From: Pseudorhodoplanes sinuspersici
GTDB lineage: Bacteria; Pseudomonadota; Alphaproteobacteria; Rhizobiales; Xanthobacteraceae
Assembly: GCF_002119765.1 (NCBI RefSeq)
Contig: NZ_CP021112.1
Coordinates: 4,768,501-4,832,500, forward strand
DNA length: 64,000 nt
Direction of reading: 5' to 3'
This document shows positions 28,588-36,246 of the stretch, piece by piece (within the stretch, counting starts at the first letter, position 1; each line of letters starts with the position of its first letter). The notes under the pieces were generated by a model. That model made no database searches, was not told the origin of the DNA, and saw nothing but the letters and a program-made list of their open reading frames with translations. The translations under genes were made by a program, and so were the position numbers.

Positions 28588-29840
28588 CACTGAATCCCGG
28601 TCAGGATTTCGAGCTGTACAGCTCGGCTTACTGTGACGTCGGCTGTCGCCAGTGCAGTAAGGCGGAGACCGCCCGACGCCGCGTCGCTGTAAACGTCGCG
28701 GATCAAATCGATCGCTCCCCATGTGCCAACAAAGATCGGAGCCACGCCGCCTACACTCGTCGTCAGCAACGCCTTGGTTGCGAGCGGCGAACCAGCCGCG
28801 GCAGCGAGTGCGTTCGACGACATGACGATGTTTCCGGCCGGAATGTTCTTGACCAGTCGGTCCCATTCGGAAACAGCGGTGCCCTCGATCAAGGTGTCAT
28901 CCATGTCGGACCACACCTCCGGACGAATAAGCAGTTTCACCGCAGCAGGACCATTGGCTGCATTGGCCGTAAGGAAGCGCGTCACAGCGGCACGGAATGC
29001 GGACCACGATGCGGCCGCGGTCACAGCCGTACTGGTGATGCCATATGAGCCGACAAGCACGCCGCTCGGCTGACCGTTTGCGCCGGTGCCGAGGAAAACC
29101 GCCTTGTCCAGCGCAACGGAAATCGCGCCGTTCATGTCACGGCGCACCGCCTGCTCCAGACCATCGCCCGACTGCTTCAAGGTCTTGCGGGTGATTTTCA
29201 TCTGGATCCCGAGCGTCGAATTCGGAGCGAGCATGCGCTCGCTGGTCGAATAAACGGTCGGCCCCGGTACGTTGGCAGTCTCGCCATCGGCCCATCCGGC
29301 AGTCACGCTGCCCGATGCAATCGGGTATTCGTTGCTGCCTTGGCCAATGTTGACCATGCTTGCGCCCATACGCACCGCAGCGGAGTCTGCGAAAATTCGA
29401 TCGATAATCGGTGCGGTAGTCACCGGCGACGGCGTGCCCGAAGCGATGGTTTCACCAGCGCGCTTTTCGAGCGCCTGCCACGGCACCGGAACTCCGCGAT
29501 AGCCACCCTGTGAGCGAAGTTCCTCGACGATCTCCGCAGTGGCACCGTCGATCTTGCGGCCTTCGTCCAGGTGCAAGGCAACCTGCCGAAGCTCGAATTT
29601 GCCGATCAGTTCGGCGTATTCCCGGTCTGATCGCGTTTCCAGGTCGGCGCCTGCCTCGCGACGCTCCGTATCTTCGACGATAAGCGAAGCGCGATAGCGC
29701 GTCTCATTGCCGCGATATTCGGTGTCGAGCGTTTCCATCGAACGGGTTTCGTCTTCGGTTGGCTGCGACTTGCCAACTAGGCCCGCGAGCGCCTGCCGAA
29801 TTTCCGACTGACGACGCGAGATTTTTACAGACTCAAGCAT
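28587..29840 (-). CDS. Major capsid protein, HK97 family
   Basis: This 417-residue protein has the two-part HK97 layout: a helical, charged N-terminal delta region (about 1-110) that the protease would remove, followed by the mature fold, with RSQGGYRGVPVPWQALEKR, the segment LDKAVFLGTGANGQPSGVL, and VWSDMDDTLIEGTAVSEWD. The ATG at 29840 has AAGGAG upstream and overlaps the HNH 3' end; a longer frame to 29966 is only the HNH shadow. Confidence 0.9.
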   Translation of the reverse strand: MLESVKISRRQSEIRQALAGLVGKSQPTEDETRSMETLDTEYRGNETRYRASLIVEDTERREAGADLETRSDREYAELIGKFELRQVALHLDEGRKIDGATAEIVEELRSQGGYRGVPVPWQALEKRAGETIASGTPSPVTTAPIIDRIFADSAAVRMGASMVNIGQGSNEYPIASGSVTAGWADGETANVPGPTVYSTSERMLAPNSTLGIQMKITRKTLKQSGDGLEQAVRRDMNGAISVALDKAVFLGTGANGQPSGVLVGSYGITSTAVTAAASWSAFRAAVTRFLTANAANGPAAVKLLIRPEVWSDMDDTLIEGTAVSEWDRLVKNIPAGNIVMSSNALAAAAGSPLATKALLTTSVGGVAPIFVGTWGAIDLIRDVYSDAASGGLRLTALATADVTVSRAVQLEILTGIQ

Positions 29841-30166
29841 AGTGACTCCTTGGGTTGAGGTTTCGCCATCGTGGCGAGCAAATCGCGCCACGCGGCGCGA
29901 GCGGGTGAGACTTCGTTTCCGAAGCCGCATTCGATTTTCGTTTTCGCGGAATGACACGGCACGCAAAGCGTCTGCAGATTGGTCAATTCGAACGCGAGTT
30001 CGGGATCGGTGCGCACAGGCTTGATGTGATCGACTTCAAGGCGACCGACCGCGCTGCACTTCACACATTTGAATCCGTCGCGGCGCTTTGCAGCCAGGCG
30101 CAAGGCTGGCCAGCGCTTGTCACGAATGACTGCAGCGGAGTGTCGAAAATACTCGTTCAAAGCCAT
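29825..30166 (-). CDS. HNH endonuclease of phage packaging type
   Basis: A 113-residue protein with the HNH fold: CVKC zinc knuckle, EVDHIKPVRTDPELAF, NLQTLCVPCHSAKTK. Small HNH proteins next to the large terminase are part of the cos-cleavage machinery in HK97-type phages. It overlaps the terminase 3' end by ten bases and the capsid 5' end by sixteen, so the packaging and capsid genes form one tightly coupled transcript. Confidence 0.9.
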   Translation of the reverse strand: MALNEYFRHSAAVIRDKRWPALRLAAKRRDGFKCVKCSAVGRLEVDHIKPVRTDPELAFELTNLQTLCVPCHSAKTKIECGFGNEVSPARAAWRDLLATMAKPQPKESLCLSL

Positions 30167-31665
30167 ACCGCCTCGCGTGTTTTCTTCTGACCGCGACCGG
30201 AAATCCGAGCGCCTTCGGCAACAGCGAGCACCGTCGCCGATGCCGCATCAATGCGACCGGTCGAACGGGCCTTTGCCATTTTCATATTGTTGGCGGGATC
30301 GCGGAGCGTCACCGCGTCGGCAAATGCGCTGCGTAACAGTAGCGACGGTTTCGACTTCACCTGACCATCAAAACACGCACGTTTAAAGCGGTCGCAATCC
30401 TCGTTGCCGTCCTTAAATCCGAAACCGCGCCATACGATCGGAACGCGAATGCCCGCGCGATCGATAGCCTCCCCCAATTCGGACTGCTTGTAGCGATCCA
30501 TAATCAGGCCGGCGATCGGCTCCCCTTGCACATGCCGCATGACTTCGCCAAGCCACGGTGCAACCGGCACCGTCGCATCGCCGAGTACCGACAGTTCGCC
30601 GCGGCGCTGCATTTCGTTGTAACGATCGCCAACACCGTCAGCCGCGCCGCGGTCGGTGAGGTTCGGGCGTGACGGGAATGTTCCAAGGCATTCGAGCCGT
30701 CCGGTCGCCGGCCAGTAAAAAGCCGCGGCCGTCATGCTGGCGCTGCCGCCGAGATCGATGCCGATGACCACGCTGCCCTCACGGGGAGGCAGATCGGCAG
30801 TCTCACAATTCAGCCACTCGTCGACCGTCAGCAATACGTCTCGCGTTTCAGCGCTGACTCGTTCATTGCGGTTGTAGAGTCGGAATGTCGTGAGGCTCGA
30901 TCCGCCTCGTGCAATTGCTCGACGCGCCTGCGCTTGCAGCCATTCGACCGACGATCCGATACCGTGCATCGCGCCAGGATTGGCGAGTAGCAGCGACTCC
31001 AGATCGTCGACGGGCAGACCCGGCGGCGGCCGATGCTCCTGCCGATAGACGCCCTCTTGTTCCTCATCAAGCCACTTGCTGAAAGGGTGCGCGTCATCAG
31101 GGGCGGACGTCGAAATAATCAACGCGCGACCGTCGCGTTTTCCAAGGCCGGACAGCAGAGCGTGTTCGAGCGCATCCCCGCTGTCACGCTCCCAATGTCC
31201 GCGCTCGTCCAAGATCGCCAGTGTCGGCGCACCGCCCAAGGATGACTTGGCGTCGGACGACAGACAGCGAATGAGATGGCCGCCACCATCGCCAGCGAAT
31301 TCAATCTCCAAGCGTGGCGCCCGGCGGAACGTGATTTGCTTTTGGATTTTCTCAGGGAGGAACTGCGCAAATCCCTGCACGAAATTGAAACAGATACGGG
31401 CTTGGTCGCGCGTGCGCGCAGCAATCGGAATTTCGCGTTTCGGCTGTGCGTCCCATGCGCCAAGCAGCGCACCGAGTCCTACTCCGGCCGAAAGCGCCGT
31501 CTTGGCATTACCCCGTCCGATCGATAGGCACGCAACACTGACGTCCTTTGCCAGCGCGCCCATCACAAATTGCTTTTGGAAAGGCGCCAGCCGCATCGGC
31601 TTTCCAGCCATGGGGCCTTCTGGAATCTTGAGGGTCTGAAGGAATTTGACGGCTTTTTCGGTCAT
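30157..31665 (-). CDS. Phage terminase large subunit
   Basis: This 502-residue motor pumps DNA into the prohead. An ATPase domain carries a Walker A variant (SIGRGNAKTAL) and Walker B (PTLAILDERGHW); the nuclease domain has VVIGIDLGGSASMTAAAFYW, LIMDRYKQSELGEAI and a late aspartate (TGRIDAASA). The ATG at 31665 gives MTEKAVKFLQTLKIPEG; an ATG at 31734 would add 23 residues (GFRAGNLYGGVGFRCLALRSR) and is possible. No gene recognisable as a small terminase lies upstream. Confidence 0.9.
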   Translation of the reverse strand: MTEKAVKFLQTLKIPEGPMAGKPMRLAPFQKQFVMGALAKDVSVACLSIGRGNAKTALSAGVGLGALLGAWDAQPKREIPIAARTRDQARICFNFVQGFAQFLPEKIQKQITFRRAPRLEIEFAGDGGGHLIRCLSSDAKSSLGGAPTLAILDERGHWERDSGDALEHALLSGLGKRDGRALIISTSAPDDAHPFSKWLDEEQEGVYRQEHRPPPGLPVDDLESLLLANPGAMHGIGSSVEWLQAQARRAIARGGSSLTTFRLYNRNERVSAETRDVLLTVDEWLNCETADLPPREGSVVIGIDLGGSASMTAAAFYWPATGRLECLGTFPSRPNLTDRGAADGVGDRYNEMQRRGELSVLGDATVPVAPWLGEVMRHVQGEPIAGLIMDRYKQSELGEAIDRAGIRVPIVWRGFGFKDGNEDCDRFKRACFDGQVKSKPSLLLRSAFADAVTLRDPANNMKMAKARSTGRIDAASATVLAVAEGARISGRGQKKTREAVWL

Positions 31666-31804
31666 GCGGGACCGGAGCGCGAGACAGCGAAACCCCACCC
31701 CTCCGTACAGGTTCCCCGCCCGAAAGCCGGGCATTGGGACCGCAATCGCGCAGCGCGCGCGGCTGATGCGCAGAATGCAAACGGACGAAGGGAGATAGCG
31801 GTCA

Positions 31805-32164
31805 TCATGTGCGCGCTTGCAGGACGAAGCATGCGCCAGCGGGATCACGCTCTACATTGATGACCGTGTACGTGCTGCCGTTGATTGTGATGGTGTTGCC
31901 AGCAACAGGCGTAACGCTCAGTGACGAGGCAACGACATAGACCTTGCGATCATTGCGTAGAATGCTCGTGCCATCGACCTGGCTTGCCTCGTAGTCATCC
32001 ACCCAAGCAGCGCAGATGTGCGGCGTGTCGATGACAGTCGGTTCAAGCGCCGTGCCACCAATGGTCTGCACAGTAAGAACAGCAGCGCCGGGAATGCCTG
32101 CTGCATACAGAGCATCGACGAGTTCGGGTGCGAGGTCGAATACTGACAAGGGTTGCCGGCCCAA
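31805..32164 (-). CDS. Putative head-closure or tail-attachment protein
   Basis: A 119-residue protein with an N-terminal helix (FDLAPELVDALYAAG) and a beta-rich C-terminal half ending VAGNTITINGSTYTVINVERDPAG. That ending is typical of small neck proteins of siphophages that close the portal channel and bind the tail. Assignment is by pattern and location only. The start is uncertain: TTG at 32164 or TTG at 32149; no clear ribosome-binding site is seen, and a terminator lies directly upstream. Confidence 0.55.
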   Translation of the reverse strand: MGRQPLSVFDLAPELVDALYAAGIPGAAVLTVQTIGGTALEPTVIDTPHICAAWVDDYEASQVDGTSILRNDRKVYVVASSLSVTPVAGNTITINGSTYTVINVERDPAGACFVLQART

Positions 32165-32202
32165 TAAAAAACCCGCGCCGGCGGGTGAGCCAGACGCGGG
32201 TT
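32165..32202 (-). terminator. Rho-independent terminator before the head module
   Basis: On the minus strand AACCCGCG (32195-32202) pairs with CGCGGGTT (32170-32177) and is followed by a run of T residues. It separates the 82-residue gene from the head-closure gene, so the structural genes beyond it need readthrough, antitermination or their own promoter. Confidence 0.7.
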
Positions 32203-32238
32203 GATGTTTATGTAACCAGGTAAGATAGAGCGTAAAGC

Positions 32239-32487
32239 TTAATATGTGGTTTCTGATCGAGAAGGTCCGGAAACTGAGAGCAAGCGCTCGCCCGCGAGCA
32301 AGCGTCGGATCTGATCAGCAGGGACACCAAGCTCGAATAGCTTTTCCCTCAAAGATACTACGTCCAGTTTGCCCGCGAAGAACGCATCGATCGCAGAGGT
32401 GAAACGATCGAGATCATCTTCATGATCGAAGATGACGAAATCAGAGCCGTAGCTCTCTCGAATAATTTCGCCAAGTCTGGATGCCAT
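32239..32487 (-). CDS. Island hypothetical protein, 82 residues
   Basis: A small acidic protein (GEIIRESYGSDFVIFDHEDD) ending in a helical region with LFELGVPADQIRRLLAGERL, which could be a short nucleic-acid or protein-binding helix pair. I recognise no family. The ATG at 32487 is preceded by AGAGTG; a GTG at 32493 is an alternative. It sits between the iteron-like array and a terminator. Its place before terminase is where a small terminase or a packaging/capsid-size factor might be expected, but nothing in the sequence supports that directly. Confidence 0.5.
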   Translation of the reverse strand: MASRLGEIIRESYGSDFVIFDHEDDLDRFTSAIDAFFAGKLDVVSLREKLFELGVPADQIRRLLAGERLLSVSGPSRSETTY

Positions 32488-32630
32488 AAACACACTCTAT
32501 ATGATTATCTATTGACATGCTCGATGCATCTGGCCAGCGCACGACAATGATACGTTAGCTCTACCATAAGTCAAAATAAGCCTTTGATTTTATTAGCAAT
32601 TGTTGATTGTACGATATTAAATTCAAGGGT

Positions 32631-32727
32631 GTCACACCGTCACGTCATCGTCACACCGCGTCACATGTGACACGCCCTTTGCCGTCACGTCACGTCACAC
32701 AACCCTATAGGGGTGTGACGGTGTGAC
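32631..32727. repeat. Iteron-like GTCAC array, candidate replication origin
   Basis: Within 97 bases the pentamer GTCAC occurs seven times on the plus strand (32631, 32639, 32650, 32660, 32684, 32689, 32694), and its reverse complement GTGAC three times (32667, 32715, 32723). An A+T-rich stretch lies beside it at 32505-32625. The array abuts the 3' end of the RepA-like ATPase gene. Short iterons plus an A+T-rich region next to a replication ATPase are typical of origins in phage satellites and plasmids. Confidence 0.6.
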
Positions 32728-32731
32728 AGGG

Positions 32732-34132
32732 TCAACCTGGTAATTGACCAATAAGAGGTGAAGGTCCGAGCGTCGGCATTCCAATCCTCACCATGCCATC
32801 GCTTTCCGCAATTCGCTGTGATCTTGCCAGCGCATCCCGCAGTCGCCTAAACGGCTCTCGTGGATTCTTCGCCTCGATATCGAGTACCCCTATTCGGAAT
32901 AATTCGTCGCGCCACCGATCGACCGCAACCGCACCAGCCTGACCATGTTCTTTGATGGCTGTTTTCAATGCGTCCAGTGCGAGCACCTGCCGGTCACTGA
33001 GGCGTGACGTAGCTTTCGGCGCTGCAACAGCCGCCATCGACAGGATGAACGCCGTAACCGCGTCGCCGTCCTCATCGACACCCAGATTCACAACTTCGCC
33101 AGCAAAGCTCGTAAGCGCTCCCTCGGGCTGATCGTTCGCCTTGATGACTGTCGCCGTTTTCACAGCGTCGCCGGTGATGTGGATTTGCAGGTCAACGTCA
33201 CCCTGCCGGGCATTGCTGCCACGCTCGCCCCGCGTCTCGTCCTTGCCGCTGTGACCGACGCCGGCAATGTGGACGTCCAGCAATTCATGGATCCGACGAA
33301 GATTCGCCGCTACAATGTTCTGATCGCGCGCCTTGTCCTCGTCACCGCCACCGGCCGCGATACCTTTTGACCATGTGTCAATCACGATCACGCCGACCGG
33401 CATGCCGAACCGCGCCTCGGCCGCGCGGACAGTCTGCACGATGATATCGACGCAACTCGGATTGAGCATGTCAACGATTTGCCCTGTCACCGCCATCGGC
33501 AAGCCAGACATGCCGTCTCGCTTCGCGTAGGCCGACAGTCGGCGTCGCACCTGATCGGCACGTTCAAAGGCGAAATAGACAACGCCAGCGCGCTCCTTGT
33601 GCTTGAAACCGCGCCAGTCCTTTCCCGCTGCCGTGTGGACCGCAATATCAGTCAGCATCGCGGATTTAAGCGAACCAGGCGCGCCGAACACGCTGGAGTT
33701 TTCGCCTTTCGCAACGACACCCTTCACCAGCCATTTCTTTGGCGTCGGGGTGCTGCATTCATCGAAGAACGTCAGCGGAAGCGCTTGTTCGGCCGATTGC
33801 GTTGCCGGAACGGGAAAAGGGATGACGGACAACGGAATTTCCTTTCTCGAATATTTGAACTGCCATGCATCTTGTTCGGACACGCTGATCCAATGATGCG
33901 GCCAAGCGCAATCAATCTCGTACAGCGAGGGGAAGTGATGGCCGTACTTCGATCGCCACTCCGCTTTTTTGGCGGCGTATTGAGCGAAAGTTACGTCACT
34001 TTCGCGATCTGGCTGCGCGTCGAACCAAGCCTCAATCGCCTCTGCCTCAAGCCTGATCGCCTGGCGAATTTTGTGGCGTTCTCTCTTCTGCTGATGCGCT
34101 TCGTAATCGATAATCTCTGCAAGTGCAGTCAT
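32732..34132 (-). CDS. RepA-like AAA ATPase (replication protein)
   Basis: This 466-residue protein contains a RecA-fold ATPase of the RepA/AAA_25 type: Walker A GAPGSLKSAML (near residue 150), Walker B GVIVIDTW, and the block VHIAGVGHSGKDETRGERGSNARQGDVDLQI. The N-terminal 60 residues are charged and helical. Proteins of this kind act as helicases in plasmids and satellites. With the adjacent iteron-like array this suggests autonomous replication after excision. No separate primase is seen. Confidence 0.8.
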   Translation of the reverse strand: MTALAEIIDYEAHQQKRERHKIRQAIRLEAEAIEAWFDAQPDRESDVTFAQYAAKKAEWRSKYGHHFPSLYEIDCAWPHHWISVSEQDAWQFKYSRKEIPLSVIPFPVPATQSAEQALPLTFFDECSTPTPKKWLVKGVVAKGENSSVFGAPGSLKSAMLTDIAVHTAAGKDWRGFKHKERAGVVYFAFERADQVRRRLSAYAKRDGMSGLPMAVTGQIVDMLNPSCVDIIVQTVRAAEARFGMPVGVIVIDTWSKGIAAGGGDEDKARDQNIVAANLRRIHELLDVHIAGVGHSGKDETRGERGSNARQGDVDLQIHITGDAVKTATVIKANDQPEGALTSFAGEVVNLGVDEDGDAVTAFILSMAAVAAPKATSRLSDRQVLALDALKTAIKEHGQAGAVAVDRWRDELFRIGVLDIEAKNPREPFRRLRDALARSQRIAESDGMVRIGMPTLGPSPLIGQLPG

Positions 34133-34224
34133 TCATGGACTCCAATGTCGATGGAGCCCGACGAGATTTTTCTTGAAAGATTCAGCGAGTGTGCTATTCC
34201 GATGGCACCACCCAATCGAAATAG

Positions 34225-34258
34225 AACCGCTCGGCTGAGTTCACCTCGCCGGGCGGTT
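34225..34258. terminator. Hairpin between two island genes (possible attenuator or terminator)
   Basis: AACCGCTCGGC (34225-34235) pairs with GCCGGGCGGTT (34248-34258) with one mismatch, and T residues follow on the plus strand. It lies between the 52-residue gene and the RepA-like gene. On the minus strand, the direction of the operon, the following sequence is only partly T-rich, so any effect there would be modest. Confidence 0.4.
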
Positions 34259-34263
34259 TTTCG

Positions 34264-34422
34264 TTACTCGTCGCGTTTGCTTGTCGGCTGGATTTGAGCC
34301 AACGCCTCGTCGATTTCGTGCAGTCGATGGCGCAACGTCGCGTTGGCGTCGTCCGCTTTTTTGCGAGCAACCTTTGCGTCGTTAAGAATGGCCATAAGGT
34401 TGTCCAAATCGGCTTTCGTCAT
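34264..34422 (-). CDS. Small coiled-coil-like protein, 52 residues
   Basis: Starts at ATG 34422 with GGAGG upstream and reads MTKADLDNLMAILNDAKVAR, then a charged helix rich in alanine, aspartate and lysine ending in QPTSKRDE. Its regular heptad-like leucines suggest a coiled coil. The start overlaps the preceding gene stop (ATGA). No family recognised; probably a small regulator or accessory factor of the island. Confidence 0.55.
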   Translation of the reverse strand: MTKADLDNLMAILNDAKVARKKADDANATLRHRLHEIDEALAQIQPTSKRDE

Positions 34423-34706
34423 GCCGCCACCTCCTGCCCGCCCATGGCCAGAAATTTCGAATAAGCCGCCACCGCCAATTGCTTGGGAATGTCCCCATCG
34501 AGAAAATGGACCAGCCGTCTGCCATCGCCGAATGTGTCGATCTTCGGTGCCGAGACGACCAAATCGCCCTTCGCCTTTCGGATCAGCAAACACTCGTCAA
34601 TTCCCACGAGTCCGATTTCGCAGTCGAAGTGACAAAGAAGCTTATCGCCGTTTTGCCATTCCCTGACCTTGCGGGATCGGATGCCGACAACCCGAATACT
34701 GGTCAT
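34419..34706 (-). CDS. Island hypothetical protein, 95 residues
   Basis: Starts at ATG 34706 with AAGGAG upstream and overlaps the AlpA-like gene stop by four bases. The sequence has a beta-rich middle (DKLLCHFDCEIGLVGIDECLLIRK) and a helical end (KQLAVAAYSKFLAMGGQ). I do not recognise it. It is the second gene of a short leftward operon AlpA-like, this gene, and the 52-residue gene. Confidence 0.6.
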   Translation of the reverse strand: MTSIRVVGIRSRKVREWQNGDKLLCHFDCEIGLVGIDECLLIRKAKGDLVVSAPKIDTFGDGRRLVHFLDGDIPKQLAVAAYSKFLAMGGQEVAA

Positions 34707-34879
34707 GCTGCGACTCCTTCGCGAGCACGTACCCATTCCTCATTTGCCTGGGCGCTGATGCGAACACAGCGTCCAACTTTGAACGCCCGCGGTGCTTCAC
34801 CACGTGCCTGCAATGCGTAAAAGAACGAACGCGAGAGGCCGTGGGCTTTGCACCATTCCTCAATGCTTTGGGACTTCAT
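34703..34879 (-). CDS. AlpA-like excisionase/regulator, 58 residues
   Basis: A short gene starting at ATG 34879 with GGAGG upstream and ending at TGA 34703-34705. The product is a winged helix-turn-helix protein of the AlpA/excisionase type: MKSQSIEEWCKAHGLSRSFF, then a wing with PRAFKVGRCVRIS and a C-terminal helix with EEWVRARE. AlpA is the standard regulator of Gram-negative PICIs and controls excision and island gene expression. Its position just after the integrase and upstream of the replication module fits that role. A terminator hairpin lies directly upstream. Confidence 0.82.
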   Translation of the reverse strand: MKSQSIEEWCKAHGLSRSFFYALQARGEAPRAFKVGRCVRISAQANEEWVRAREGVAA

Positions 34880-34894
34880 GTCGTAACCTCCAAC

Positions 34895-34932
34895 AAAAAA
34901 CCCCGCTGCGACCAGTCAAGGTCGAAGCAGGG
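34895..34932 (-). terminator. Rho-independent terminator upstream of the AlpA-like gene
   Basis: A 13-position stem with one mismatch and one G-T pair (34901-34932) is followed on the minus strand by six T residues (34895-34900). It would end transcription from the integrase before the AlpA operon. A second, weaker hairpin with a T-run lies at about 34942-34970. Confidence 0.7.
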
Positions 34933-35058
34933 TGCGGGTACAAAAAAAGGCGCCGCCGCGGATCACCGCAGAAGCACCTCAAACAAAAACTCCGTTTCCG
35001 GAATCCTTCAGATTTCCCTTTGTAGCATGTTCGCTGTCCCCGCGCAAGCTGACGTGCG

Positions 35059-36237
35059 CTAGTGGACGTTAACGGAATCTTTCTCGCAGTAATTTGTCCA
35101 AGCGGTCATTAACTCGCGTCGCTTTTCCAATGCGTCGCCGCGTCGATAAGCGGCTTCGACTTCATTCTTGTTCGTGTGAGCCAATGCTGCTTCCGCAATC
35201 TCGCGTGGAAAATTTGTCGCCTCACCGCACCAATCGCGAAAACTCGAACGGAATCCATGCGCAGTGATGGCGCACTTCATGCGCTTTAACACGGCCGTCA
35301 ACGTCATATCGGACATTGGTGTCTTGCCGTTGCGACCAGGAAAGACGAATTCGCTCGTTTTAGCCTCTTGAAGCTTCTGAACAATTGCCACCGCACGACG
35401 CGATAATGGCACCCGATGCACAATGCCCGCTTTCATTCTCTCAGGCGGCACCGTCCAAATCGCTTTGTCAAAATCGAATTCGTCCCAACGCGCTCCGCGC
35501 ACCTCGCCCGAACGGGCGGCGGTCAGGATCGCGAATTCCAGCGCCAGCGCCGCCACGCCTTCCCTGCTCCGAAGGTCGGCCATGAATGTCGGTATGTCAG
35601 CGAACGGCAGCGCCGCGTGATGACCGCGGGTCAGTTTCTGGCGCTTGGGTAGCAGGTGGTCTAGGTGACCACGCCAGCGAGCCGGATTTTCGCCGGAGCG
35701 CAGCCCTTTCGCCTTTGCGGCGTCAAGGATTGCCTCGATCCGGCCGCGCAGACGAACGGCGGTTTCGTTTTTGCTGGTCCAGATCGGCTTGAGCACGCCG
35801 AGCACATCGTCCGTGTCGATGGCGTCGATCGGCCTGCCCCGCATCGGCTTGGCGTATTCCCGCAGCGTCATCCGCCACTGATCCAGATGCTTCGCATTCC
35901 GCAGGCTCGGCGCCACCTTGTGTTCGATATGGTCGTCGGCGAATTCACCAAATGTCACCGGTGAAGCTACCCGCCGAACCGATCGCGGATCCTTGCCATC
36001 GCGCAGCGCGGCCCGCATTGCGGCGGCAATTTCGCGGGCCTTAGCCAGGGTCACGTCTCGCGCGCCGCCGAGGCCGATTTCGCTCTGCTTCGTTCCGCGC
36101 GCAAACATGAACACCCACCGGCGCCGACCATAGCTGGAAATCGAAAGATACAGCCCGCCCCCGTCAGCGTGGCGGCCGGGCTTAGTTTGGGTCCGAACGG
36201 CGTTCGGGCTTAATCTATGAAGAGTTCGAGTCCCCAC
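35059..36237 (-). CDS. int: Tyrosine integrase (P4-type)
   Basis: This 392-residue site-specific recombinase carries an N-terminal arm-binding DUF4102-type domain (RHADGGGLYLSIS), a core-binding domain, and a catalytic domain with the catalytic arginine in TAARSGEVRGARW, the HXXR box HGFRSSF, a second histidine in LAHTNKN and the nucleophilic tyrosine in EAAYRRGD. It presumably integrates into tRNA-Ser. The start is a GTG at 36237; its coding sequence begins inside a tRNA-3'-end-like stretch. Its 3' end faces the AlpA operon. Confidence 0.94.
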   Translation of the reverse strand: MGTRTLHRLSPNAVRTQTKPGRHADGGGLYLSISSYGRRRWVFMFARGTKQSEIGLGGARDVTLAKAREIAAAMRAALRDGKDPRSVRRVASPVTFGEFADDHIEHKVAPSLRNAKHLDQWRMTLREYAKPMRGRPIDAIDTDDVLGVLKPIWTSKNETAVRLRGRIEAILDAAKAKGLRSGENPARWRGHLDHLLPKRQKLTRGHHAALPFADIPTFMADLRSREGVAALALEFAILTAARSGEVRGARWDEFDFDKAIWTVPPERMKAGIVHRVPLSRRAVAIVQKLQEAKTSEFVFPGRNGKTPMSDMTLTAVLKRMKCAITAHGFRSSFRDWCGEATNFPREIAEAALAHTNKNEVEAAYRRGDALEKRRELMTAWTNYCEKDSVNVH

Positions 36238-36246
36238 CGTCCGCCT
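36224..36246 (+). repeat. tRNA-3'-end-like remnant overlapping the integrase start
   Basis: The sequence GTTCGAG-TCCCCACCGT-CCGCCT resembles the T-loop and acceptor end of a serine tRNA (compare GTTCGAATCCCACCCCTTCCGCCA at 25382-25403), but no upstream tRNA half is present. It overlaps the integrase start codon. It may be the remains of an older attachment site or tRNA fragment. Confidence 0.45.

Noticed and set aside
32631-32727. CRISPR-like array
   Set aside because: The repeats are only five bases with irregular spacing and occur in both orientations; there are no spacers of constant length and no cas genes. An iteron-type origin fits better.
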